The notes beneath the pieces were generated by a model. It ran no database searches and was not told the DNA's origin. It worked only from the letters and a program-made list of their open reading frames with translations. A program made the position numbers and the translations under genes. A stretch of 25,340 nt of DNA from an uncultured Fidelibacterota bacterium (GTDB lineage: Bacteria; Fidelibacterota; Marinisomatia; Marinisomatales; UBA8229): assembly GCA_913054425.1 (NCBI GenBank), contig CAJXJG010000006.1, positions 1 to 25,340 on the forward strand. Reading direction: 5' to 3'. Position 1 is the first letter of the stretch, and each line of letters opens with the position of its first letter. Positions 7,605 through 14,818 of the stretch are shown here, one piece after another.

Positions 7605-8870
7605 ATGGACAATATTGTAGATCAATTAGAATACCTCTTCGCTTTAGAACGAAGAGGTATCAAGGTTGGGTTAGAACATACCTATCAACTTCTGGGTCAG
7701 ATTGGAAATCCGCAGCAGTCCTTCAATTCCATTCATGTAGCAGGAACTAATGGCAAGGGATCTACTTGTGCAAACCTTGCTTCGATTCTGAAAAATGCGA
7801 ATTACACAGTCGGGTTGTATACCTCGCCTCATTTGGTGCATTTTAATGAACGAATTCGAGTAAATGGACTGCCAATCCCTGATGATTATATTTTGAAATA
7901 TATTTCCCGGTTCCGACAACACATTGAAGCAATTAAAACCACTTTTTTCGAAGCAACAACTGCTATGGCTTTTTGGTATTTTGAAAAAAGAAATGTGGAT
8001 ATTGCTATCGTGGAAACTGGCTTGGGAGGACGCCTGGATTCAACCAATGTTCTAAATCCAATCCAGACAATTATTACGCCAATAGCTTTTGATCATTCAG
8101 ATATACTAGGAAAAACAATCGAAGAAATTGCTTTTGAAAAGGGAGGCATAATTAAGAGTAGAACTCCATTAATTCTAGCCAAGCAAAAACCAGTTGTAAA
8201 AAAAATTTTACTAAACATAGCGAAACAAAAAAATTCATCGGTAATCACTTGTAATAATTCCTCAGTAAAAACAACTGCACAGATTACTACATCAACTAAG
8301 TTCTATATAAACGGAATTCCCTTCTACACTCCACTCAAGGGGTATCATCAAGGTATGAACGCAGTAACATCAGTCGTGTCTATTAATCATTTCGATCCTA
8401 AAATACCTAAAGAAGTAATCCAAAATGGATTGTCTAATGTATTTTGGCCCGGAAGACTCCAACAAATGGATACAATCAAACCTATTTATTACGATGTAGC
8501 TCATAATGCACATGGAATTCACACCATTTTGCATATGTTTCGATCCTGGTGGAAGAAAAAACCGATTGGAATCCTGGCTCTTAAAACTGACAAAAACATC
8601 AACCTAATTGCACCAATATTAAAAGATTCCTTTTCTGAGTTAATCGTAACATCCTTTCCTGATACAAAAACTTTACCGGCAGAAACATTAAGAAAAACCT
8701 TAATAAGAGAAGGAATCCCATGCACAATGATAAATGACGTAAACATTGCTCTAACCACATTAAAAGAAAATGTTAACAATAACACACCCGGATTGATTTT
8801 TGGAAGTCATTACATTGCAAATACTGTTTTTGAATATTTTTCTTTTTCCTTTGACAATGGTTTCATTTAG
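7605..8870 (+). CDS. folC: Dihydrofolate synthase / folylpolyglutamate synthase
   Basis: A 421-residue Mur-ligase-family enzyme that adds glutamate to dihydropteroate and/or folates using ATP. The P-loop is HVAGTNGKGSTCANL (44-58), followed by the folate-contacting YTSPHLVHFNERIRVNG (72-88). ETGLGGRLDSTNV (137-149) and AFDHSDILG (161-169) are the Mg/ATP-domain signatures. The C-terminal domain contains DVAHNAHG (297-304), a variant of the usual D-x-AHNP-x-G. The length is typical. One enzyme may do both synthase steps; the sequence does not separate the activities. Confidence 0.95.
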   Translation: MDNIVDQLEYLFALERRGIKVGLEHTYQLLGQIGNPQQSFNSIHVAGTNGKGSTCANLASILKNANYTVGLYTSPHLVHFNERIRVNGLPIPDDYILKYISRFRQHIEAIKTTFFEATTAMAFWYFEKRNVDIAIVETGLGGRLDSTNVLNPIQTIITPIAFDHSDILGKTIEEIAFEKGGIIKSRTPLILAKQKPVVKKILLNIAKQKNSSVITCNNSSVKTTAQITTSTKFYINGIPFYTPLKGYHQGMNAVTSVVSINHFDPKIPKEVIQNGLSNVFWPGRLQQMDTIKPIYYDVAHNAHGIHTILHMFRSWWKKKPIGILALKTDKNINLIAPILKDSFSELIVTSFPDTKTLPAETLRKTLIREGIPCTMINDVNIALTTLKENVNNNTPGLIFGSHYIANTVFEYFSFSFDNGFI

Positions 8871-8969
8871 TGTAATTTTCTGCGTCGGTAACTATTTGTA
8901 CCGTCTGAACTTTTACCTGTAGCTTTCTTTTTTATCAAATAAATCACCACAATCAATAGATAATCCTCA

Positions 8970-10217
8970 ATGGATACTGCTGAACTACAATCCCTAAAAA
9001 TCAAGGAGTTAACAAAAATCGCCAAAGAAATGAATGTTCAAAGTTTTGCAGGGCTGAATAAACAGGAATTAATCGTAACTCTCCTGAAGGCAGAGGCAGA
9101 AAATGATGGTGTTTTCTATTCCCGGGGTATTCTTGAGGTGATGTCAGACGGATATGGATTTCTACGAAGTCCCGATTTCAATTACCTTCCCGGTCCTGAT
9201 GATATATATGTAAGTCCATCACAAATAAAAAGATTTAGTCTTCGTACTGGGCACCAAATATCAGGTAAGACTCGTCCTCCCAAGGCGAAAGAACGTTTCT
9301 ATGCACTTCTCAAGGTTGACATGGTTAATGAAAAACCACCTGACGATGTCAAACAGACAATTTTATTTGACAACCTTACACCCCTGCATCCAGAAGAAAA
9401 ATTCAATCTTGAAACCGATGAGAAAATCCTATCAACAAGAATTATGGACTTAATTTCTCCAATTGGGAGAGGACAACGGGGTCTCATAGTAGCTCAGCCT
9501 AAAACAGGGAAAACAATCCTTCTACAAAAGATTGCTAATGCCATTCGTCAAAACCATCCTAAAACCCATATGATTATCCTATTGATTGATGAACGCCCAG
9601 AAGAGGTTACTGATATGAGAAGGAACGTAGATTCGGAAGTAGTAAGCTCCACCTTTGACGAAGCGCCTGAACGACATGTTTCTGTTGCAGATATGGCACT
9701 TCAAAAAGCCCGCCGTCTTGTGGAATTTGGAGAGGATGTGGTCATTCTTCTTGATAGCCTTACCCGCTTAGCCCGTGCTCATAATGCCGTTATCCCTCAT
9801 AGTGGAAAAATTCTTTCAGGAGGAGTAGACTCCAACGCTCTAAAAAAACCAAAACAGTTTTTTGGTTCAGCCAGAAATATTGAAGGAGGGGGGAGCCTAA
9901 CAATTATTGCTACAGCATTAGTCGACACTGGAAGTCGTATGGATGATGTTATTTTCGAGGAATTTAAAGGAACCGGAAACATGGAACTAGTCTTGGATCG
10001 ACGATTAAGTGACCGGAGAATTTACCCCTCATTCGATTTAATTAAGTCCGGTACACGCAAAGAAGAATTACTCCTGTCTAATAAACATCTTGGTAGAATT
10101 AGGATTCTCAGAAAACTCCTAAATGAAATGACAGTGGTTGAAGCAATGGAATTTCTTCAAGATCGTATGAAACGAACAAAAACTAATGAAGAATTTATGG
10201 ATACAATGAATCAATAA
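8970..10217 (+). CDS. rho: Transcription termination factor Rho
   Basis: A 415-residue hexameric RNA helicase/ATPase that ends transcription of untranslated RNA. Residues 1-40 are the Rho N-terminal helical domain (SLKIKELTKIAKEMNV). Residues about 48-125 form the cold-shock-like primary RNA-binding site, with GYGFLRSPDFNYLPGPDDIYV (61-81). The ATPase has the P-loop AQPKTGKT (175-182; Thr replaces the Ala of E. coli PKAGKT), the catalytic Glu in DERPEEV (207-213), Walker B VVILLDS (257-263), the Q-loop around GGVDSNALKKPKQFFGSAR and the R-loop near EEFKGTGNMELVLDR. There is no N-terminal insertion, unlike some Actinobacteria and Bacteroidetes. A Cas6b-like gene starts 34 bases downstream with no terminator between. 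Confidence 0.98.
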   Translation: MDTAELQSLKIKELTKIAKEMNVQSFAGLNKQELIVTLLKAEAENDGVFYSRGILEVMSDGYGFLRSPDFNYLPGPDDIYVSPSQIKRFSLRTGHQISGKTRPPKAKERFYALLKVDMVNEKPPDDVKQTILFDNLTPLHPEEKFNLETDEKILSTRIMDLISPIGRGQRGLIVAQPKTGKTILLQKIANAIRQNHPKTHMIILLIDERPEEVTDMRRNVDSEVVSSTFDEAPERHVSVADMALQKARRLVEFGEDVVILLDSLTRLARAHNAVIPHSGKILSGGVDSNALKKPKQFFGSARNIEGGGSLTIIATALVDTGSRMDDVIFEEFKGTGNMELVLDRRLSDRRIYPSFDLIKSGTRKEELLLSNKHLGRIRILRKLLNEMTVVEAMEFLQDRMKRTKTNEEFMDTMNQ

Positions 10218-10251
10218 ACTTATTCTTTATAATTGATAACCTGTTATTTAT

Positions 10252-11250
10252 ATGGAAAAATCAGAACGTTTTGTAAAAACCGGTAAACCGACATCAGTTA
10301 CCGTCAGATTAGTAACTGATAAACCGGTAAAAAAAACACCATACCAAGTAAAAGGTGTTTTTATAAAACAATATCCAAAGGAAGAAATCACTCCCTTGTT
10401 GGATGGTCGGTACCGAAAACATTTTCTCTATCCACGTGTACAAGTAAAGATACTTAATGAACAGATATACATAATAGGAATTGACGAAGCAGCAGAAATT
10501 GTCCTTTCTTTTTCGAAAAAAATAAAATCTTTGAACTTTGGGAATATAACTTTCCAAGTGCTTGATATAGAAACTGAACACTATACACAACAATTCCACG
10601 CAATTGATCGACTGCTTCGATATCGTTTCCTCACTCCTTGGATTGCATTAAATCAAACTACGGGAAATAATTATCATTCATTAAATAATACAGAACGAAA
10701 AAGCCATTTAAATCGGCTTCTTGGACAAAATATAATTTTTATAGCCCGGGAAATTGGTATTTCTATCAACCAAAAAACATACACAAAATTATCACTGAAT
10801 TCACTGTTCCCTAAACCTTTGGATGACAATAACCTGGGTGCATTTTATGGGGGATTTCAAACAAACTTTATTTTACCAAATTACATTGGTCTCGGCAATG
10901 GAATTACCAGGGGATACGGCACAATCTACGGACTTTATAACCCTGACGAATTTAACTTTGATGATGAAACTTTTTTGAAAGAAACTCAAAATTCAAAACC
11001 ATTGGAAATAAAAAAAACAGACCCGGATTTAGCAATCATTGATATTGACCAAATACAAAAAACCAATAATAAATTTAATTCTAAAAAGCAGGGTAAAAGA
11101 AAAAATGCCGGTCCCCTGGGAATGCTAAAAAAAGAATTTAGAAAAAAATCGACCTGGATTAATGAACCCAAGCCTAAAAAACAAAAAGAAGTAGTTGATG
11201 AATCAAAATTTAACAGCCCTGAATATCATAAAAAACAACATAAATTTTGA
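10252..11250 (+). CDS. Cas6b-like RAMP-fold protein, stand-alone, with lysine-rich tail
   Basis: A 332-residue protein whose first ~226 residues match the Cas6b family of CRISPR RNA endonucleases. The recognisable blocks, in family order, are: FLYPRVQVKIL (58-68; Cas6b usually 'YPxVQYK'), IIGIDEAAEI (74-83), YRFLTPWIALNQ (124-135), LLGQNIIFIAREIGI (156-170) and near the end FQTNFILPNYIGLGNGITRG (202-221) with GYGTIY, the glycine-rich RNA-binding loop of RAMP proteins. Anomalies: (i) the histidine cluster I expect just before 'YPxVQYK' reads TPLLDGRYRKHF, with only His57; (ii) residues about 227-332 add a tail that becomes strongly basic (KKQGKRKNAGPLGMLKKEF, 278-296), probably disordered; (iii) no CRISPR array or other cas gene is in the window. 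It is probably co-transcribed with rho. Family assignment is by motif memory, not a search; RNA binding is likely, cleavage doubtful. Confidence 0.72.
   Translation: MEKSERFVKTGKPTSVTVRLVTDKPVKKTPYQVKGVFIKQYPKEEITPLLDGRYRKHFLYPRVQVKILNEQIYIIGIDEAAEIVLSFSKKIKSLNFGNITFQVLDIETEHYTQQFHAIDRLLRYRFLTPWIALNQTTGNNYHSLNNTERKSHLNRLLGQNIIFIAREIGISINQKTYTKLSLNSLFPKPLDDNNLGAFYGGFQTNFILPNYIGLGNGITRGYGTIYGLYNPDEFNFDDETFLKETQNSKPLEIKKTDPDLAIIDIDQIQKTNNKFNSKKQGKRKNAGPLGMLKKEFRKKSTWINEPKPKKQKEVVDESKFNSPEYHKKQHKF
10277..10331 (+). repeat. Direct repeats flanking a hairpin inside the Cas6b-like gene
   Basis: Two identical 11-mers AAACCGGTAAA (10277-10287 and 10321-10331), each with a palindromic ACCGGT core, flank a perfect 9-bp inverted repeat: ATCAGTTAC (10293-10301) and GTAACTGAT (10312-10320) with a ten-base loop. 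The structure lies in codons 9-27 of the Cas6b-like gene. It is coding sequence, so it could be chance, but Cas6 proteins bind repeat-derived hairpins, which makes self-binding of the mRNA conceivable. Confidence 0.5.
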
Positions 11251-11298
11251 TGTCTGAATACCTTATACAATTAATTAAAAATAACTAAAGGATTTATC

Positions 11299-11342
11299 TG
11301 CTATAATTAAATATATTTTCCAACTTTGAAACGTGCTATAAT
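11299..11342 (+). promoter_or_regulatory. rpmE: Tandem extended -10 promoter elements before rpmE
   Basis: TGCTATAAT occurs twice, at 11299-11307 and 11334-11342. Each is an exact extended -10 (TGn-TATAAT), a form that can work without a good -35; no clear -35 is seen for either. The second would start transcription about 45 bases before rpmE, the first about 80. They lie in the 143-base gap after the Cas6b-like gene, which otherwise holds only AT-rich sequence and the rpmE ribosome-binding site (AGGAG, 11381-11385). Confidence 0.6.
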
Positions 11343-11393
11343 ATTAATTATGTTATCGAGAATCAATTTTAGAAACAAACAGGAGTTCATAGG

Positions 11394-11603
11394 ATGAAAA
11401 CAAAAATACATCCAAATTCTACCCTTGGAAAAGTACATTGTGCCTGTGGAAATGAATTTCAAGTTTACAGTACAATAGGCGACCAACGAATTGAAATCTG
11501 CAACCAATGCCATCCTTTCTATTCCGGACAGCAAAAACTTGTAGATACTGCTGGACGTATTGAGAAGTTCCAGCGAAAATACAGTAAAAAAAAACCTGAG
11601 TAA
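11394..11603 (+). CDS. rpmE: 50S ribosomal protein L31 (zinc-binding, C+ type)
   Basis: A 69-residue ribosomal protein of the large subunit near the central protuberance/bridge B1b. KTKIHPNSTLGKVHCACGNEF begins it, and the four zinc ligands of the C+ form are present: C16 and C18 (CAC), C36 and C39 (CNQC). HPFYSGQQKLVDTAGRIEKF (40-59) is the family signature, followed by a basic tail. The start is set by AGGAG eight bases upstream. Being the zinc-retaining form, it would normally be repressed or replaced under zinc starvation by a cysteine-free paralogue; no such copy is in this window. Confidence 0.97.
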   Translation: MKTKIHPNSTLGKVHCACGNEFQVYSTIGDQRIEICNQCHPFYSGQQKLVDTAGRIEKFQRKYSKKKPE

Positions 11604-11945
11604 CTTTAAACTCTTCCTTGATGACTCCCCGGGAAACAAAATTTCTTTGGAGTTATTATTATTTTACATGAATACTTCAATTTTATTGACATCTATGAAA
11701 CTATCCATTTTAAGTGAACAGGCTGTCATTGATGATGTAATAATGCGTATTTCTAAGACGTATTCCACAGAAGCTTGAGATTAAAAAAAATGTAATGCTT
11801 TTCAATTTTATAGCCAGTTGGTGAAAATTAATTTCTTTCATTTTTATTTAATTACCCCTACCATGCTGATTGATAAAAAAAACTTTTCTAATACCCTAGA
11901 ACCAAATATCGAGTCACCTATAATTTTGAATTTTGGAAAGGCAGT
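11604..11945 (+). other. Intergenic region between rpmE and the prfA unit; no supported gene
   Basis: This AT-rich gap occupies the place of tdk (thymidine kinase) in the Bacillus-type order rho-rpmE-tdk-prfA. I see no tdk motifs. A 36-codon frame at 11668-11778 has no convincing ribosome-binding site. A TATAAT at 11919-11924 has no -35 at the right distance; if used, transcription would start about 15 bases before the 31-codon ORF. There is no convincing intrinsic terminator for rpmE, only weak AT-rich pairing (TGAAA/TTTCA near 11822-11841). Confidence 0.6.
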
Positions 11946-12041
11946 ATGACAGAAGTTGTAATTACAGCTTTGGAGTCTGCTTTTGCTAATCGATATAAAA
12001 AGATTGCCAGAGGGGAATATATAGCAGAGATAAACGAATGA
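11946..12041 (+). CDS. 31-residue leader-like ORF overlapping prfA start
   Basis: ATG at 11946 follows a GGAAAGG ribosome-binding site (11935-11941), and the frame runs 31 codons to a TGA that overlaps the prfA ATG as ATGA (12038-12041). The product starts MTEVVITALESAFANRYKK and ends GEYIAEINE: a short amphipathic, mixed-charge peptide I do not recognise, with no signal or membrane segment. The exact overlap and the good ribosome-binding site suggest it is translated and couples translation into prfA, which has no separate Shine-Dalgarno. It might be a leader peptide controlling release factor 1, a micro-protein or the remnant of a larger gene. A distant resemblance to the RNA polymerase omega N-terminus ('NRY') is too weak to use. 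Confidence 0.5.
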   Translation: MTEVVITALESAFANRYKKIARGEYIAEINE

Positions 12042-13099
12042 AAGATAAGCTCAAATCAATTATAGAACGATTTGAAGGGTTAAATAAACTTCTGGTAGAC
12101 CCAAACGTAGCAAAAAATCAGAATCAGGTCAAAAAACTAGCCCAGAAACGAAGACAGCTTGAGCCCATTGTTGTGAAGGGAAAAGAATTATTATCTGTTA
12201 ACCATCAGATAGAGGAGGGTGAAAATATCCTGTCAGAAAACGATGAGGAACTGAAAAATATAGTCAAAGAAGAGTTTCCAAAACTTGAATCCCAGCGAAT
12301 TAAGTTAGAAGAAGACCTAAAAATATTAATGCTTCCTCATGACCCAAATGATACAAAAAATACAATTGTTGAAGTCCGAGCCGGGACCGGGGGGGAAGAG
12401 GCGGCACTTTTTGCGGCTAATTTATACAGAATGTACACCAGGTATGCAGAACGTTCAGGATGGAAGTATGAATTAATGAATATGAGCGTAACAGGAATCG
12501 GCGGATTTAAGGAAGTCATATTTTTAATTGAAGGGGAAGGCGCCTACGGAAAACTAAAGTTTGAAAGTGGAGTTCACCGAGTACAGCGTGTACCAAAAAC
12601 AGAGACCAGCGGCAGAATTCACACTTCTGCTGCTACAGTAGCTATTATGCCGGAGGCGGAAGAAGCAGACATTGAATTAAAAGAAGCAGAGTTAAAAATT
12701 GATACATATCGTTCCAGTGGTGCGGGTGGTCAGCATGTAAACAAGACAGAATCTGCAATCCGAATCACACATATCCCCACAGGCCTTGTTGTAACCTGCC
12801 AGGATGAGTCATCCCAACATAAAAACCGCGCTGCTGCCATGAAAGTACTCCGTTCACGACTTCTTTCCCAAGAACAGGAACGCATTGCTAAAAAACGAGC
12901 AAAAGAACGAAAATCTCTTGTTTCAACTGGGGACCGCTCTGCAAAAATCCGCACGTATAATTTCCCACAAGGACGAATAACTGATCACCGGATAAAATAC
13001 ACCTGCCATCAGCTTGACCTGGTTCTTGATGGAGAATTGAATGAAATTATTGAACAACTACAATTAGCCGACCAACAAGAAAAACTGCAGGCCGGTTAA
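12038..13099 (+). CDS. prfA: Peptide chain release factor 1
   Basis: A 353-residue class I release factor that decodes UAA/UAG and triggers peptide release. The codon-recognition region has RVPKTETSGRIHTSAATVA (184-202), carrying the P-x-T element of RF1 rather than the SPF of RF2. The peptidyl-transferase-centre motif GGQ is at 230-232 in SSGAGGQHVNKTES. The N-terminal coiled region (about 1-100) is complete and the length is normal. There is no programmed frameshift site, as expected for RF1. prmC, whose product methylates the GGQ glutamine, follows 22 bases later, a classic pairing. The start overlaps the upstream 31-codon ORF. Confidence 0.98.
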   Translation: MKDKLKSIIERFEGLNKLLVDPNVAKNQNQVKKLAQKRRQLEPIVVKGKELLSVNHQIEEGENILSENDEELKNIVKEEFPKLESQRIKLEEDLKILMLPHDPNDTKNTIVEVRAGTGGEEAALFAANLYRMYTRYAERSGWKYELMNMSVTGIGGFKEVIFLIEGEGAYGKLKFESGVHRVQRVPKTETSGRIHTSAATVAIMPEAEEADIELKEAELKIDTYRSSGAGGQHVNKTESAIRITHIPTGLVVTCQDESSQHKNRAAAMKVLRSRLLSQEQERIAKKRAKERKSLVSTGDRSAKIRTYNFPQGRITDHRIKYTCHQLDLVLDGELNEIIEQLQLADQQEKLQAG

Positions 13100-13121
13100 A
13101 AATAGATTCCCTTTACATTTT

Positions 13122-13976
13122 ATGAATTCTTTCAACCTAACTGATCTTGTTAAAAATACAGAAAAATCTGTTTTAGCAATAAATCCACAGATTCAGAAAA
13201 ATTCAATCGAACTTCTGTTACAAAATCTGCTGGACTGCGACAGAGCTCATATCTATTTAAACAATGAGAATCAAATAAACCAGGAACAATTAAATACATT
13301 CAATTCCTGGGTCAATAGACTCACAAAAAACGAACCCGTTCAATATATTACAGGAACTACTGAATTTTATGGTCTCATGTTTCACACTCCCCCTGATATA
13401 TTTATTCCAAGACCGGAAACTGAACGGGTTGTAGAGGAATCTCTTCAATTACTGCAATCGATTTTAAACCCGAATATTCTTGATATCGGGACTGGTTCAG
13501 GATGTATTGCAGTCGCATTGGCAAAAGAAAAACCAAAAGCTGTCATTACTGCAATTGATATAAATAAACATGCCTTAAAAACTGCTCAAAAAAATTCAAA
13601 AATGCATCATCTAAGAAATATTCAATTTAAAGAAATGAACATTCTAAAAGAAACACCAGCAGAAACCTACGATCTAATTGTTTCAAACCCACCCTACATC
13701 CCCTTGCTTGAACTTGAAGAATTGGATCAAAACATTAAAGAGTTTGAATCTAACATTGCCCTGACAGATCAATCAGACGGGTTAATATTCTACCAAAGAA
13801 TTGTGTCAATTGCTCCGAAAATTCTAAGACCCAATGGACATCTTGTATTAGAAGTGGGAAAGGGAGAACACCCAAAAAAAGTGTACAATCTTTTTTCCTC
13901 AGATATTTTCGGTCATCCTAAACTTATAAAAGATTATAACGGAGATGATCGTGTATTAATCGTTCAATCTTTTTGA
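13122..13976 (+). CDS. prmC: Release factor glutamine N5-methyltransferase
   Basis: A 284-residue SAM-dependent enzyme that methylates the glutamine of the GGQ motif in release factors. The N-terminal helical domain (1-~75) ends at EPVQYITGTTEFYG (71-84), and FIPRPETE (94-101) is family-typical. The SAM site is ILDIGTGSGCIAVALA (119-134), with acidic AIDIN (145-149). The catalytic NPPY is at 189-192 in IVSNPPYIP, binding the glutamine amide. It sits directly after prfA, its substrate gene, and its TGA stop overlaps the TTG start of the UbiA-like gene. Confidence 0.97.
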   Translation: MNSFNLTDLVKNTEKSVLAINPQIQKNSIELLLQNLLDCDRAHIYLNNENQINQEQLNTFNSWVNRLTKNEPVQYITGTTEFYGLMFHTPPDIFIPRPETERVVEESLQLLQSILNPNILDIGTGSGCIAVALAKEKPKAVITAIDINKHALKTAQKNSKMHHLRNIQFKEMNILKETPAETYDLIVSNPPYIPLLELEELDQNIKEFESNIALTDQSDGLIFYQRIVSIAPKILRPNGHLVLEVGKGEHPKKVYNLFSSDIFGHPKLIKDYNGDDRVLIVQSF

Positions 13977-14818
13977 ATATATTAGCTGCACACGTAAAAC
14001 TATTTCGCCCACTGAATCTTTTCATTGGCGCATTCTCTGTTTTTATTAGTTCTGCAATTCTCAAATCACTTGGAAATACTCAGGGACTATCTTTAGCACT
14101 TCTAACGGTAATTTTCTACAATGCCGGGGCAAATGCATTAAATGATTTTATTGATCAAAAAACCGATCAATTAAACCGGCCTGACCGTCCCATCCCCAGT
14201 GCTGCTGTTTCTCCAAAATCTGCACTGACTTCCTCAATGTTTCTGTTCATTTTTGGCAGTGTATCTGCATCGTTTTTACCTCTACATGCCATAATAATAG
14301 CAATATTGATTGTACTTCCACTTATAATTTTATACAATTTGAAACTAAAACAATTACCACTAATAGGAAACATCACTATTGCTCTTATTCTTGGATTGAC
14401 ATTTATTTTTTCCGGCACTGTGTTTGGAAATATTAAGCCGATGATTATTCCCTGCCTTCTTGCGTTCGGATTAACTTTGGTTCGTGAACTTGTAAAAGAT
14501 ATTGAGGATATGAAGGGAGACCACTTGGCTGGTTTAACCACATTTCCTATAATTGCCGGTGTTAATTGTGCGGGAAAACTGACTGCTTTATTGGCTGTGA
14601 TGATTGGGGTTGGCGCACTGACTCCATATGTGATGGGTATCTATTCTGTTTGGTATCTAGCATTTCTTGTTTTTGGAGTTGAAATTCCATTGGTTACGCT
14701 TGTAGTTTTGTTTATGAAATCTCCTAATGAATTAAACTTTTCCTTTGCCTCAAAAGCGCTCAAAATAAGTACCATATTGGGGATTGTTGCAATTTATTTC
14801 GGTACTGCTTATGCCTAA
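13973..14818 (+). CDS. UbiA-family prenyltransferase (possible DGGGP synthase)
   Basis: A 281-residue polytopic membrane prenyltransferase. The first Asp-rich motif is NDFIDQKTDQLNRPDRPI (57-74; N-D-x2-D-x3-D), and the second is DIEDMKGD (176-183) followed by HLAGLTTFPIIAG; both bind Mg-diphosphate. About eight or nine hydrophobic helices follow the UbiA pattern. The start is TTG at 13973, overlapping the prmC TGA as TTGA; no ATG occurs in frame before about residue 89, and starting later would lose helix one and the first Asp motif. The R-P-x-R-P-I-P-S form and short length resemble geranylgeranylglycerol-phosphate geranylgeranyltransferases (archaeal-type ether lipid pathway) and related UbiA enzymes for quinones or hemes. 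No pathway partner is in the window, so the substrate is open. Confidence 0.85.
   Translation: MNILAAHVKLFRPLNLFIGAFSVFISSAILKSLGNTQGLSLALLTVIFYNAGANALNDFIDQKTDQLNRPDRPIPSAAVSPKSALTSSMFLFIFGSVSASFLPLHAIIIAILIVLPLIILYNLKLKQLPLIGNITIALILGLTFIFSGTVFGNIKPMIIPCLLAFGLTLVRELVKDIEDMKGDHLAGLTTFPIIAGVNCAGKLTALLAVMIGVGALTPYVMGIYSVWYLAFLVFGVEIPLVTLVVLFMKSPNELNFSFASKALKISTILGIVAIYFGTAYA

Noticed and set aside
8886..8903. Inverted repeat CGGTA-N8-TACCG before rho as a leader regulatory element
   Set aside because: Five-base arms with no extension and no T-run; not distinguishable from chance.
11668..11778. A 36-codon frame in the rpmE-prfA gap (also open upstream into rpmE)
   Set aside because: No well-spaced ribosome-binding site, no recognisable motif, and no overlap with a neighbour; kept only as a note on the intergenic region.
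14167..14541. A 124-codon minus-strand frame opposite the UbiA-like gene
   Set aside because: It mirrors a membrane-protein gene with clear Asp motifs on the plus strand; there is no ribosome-binding site or recognisable domain.
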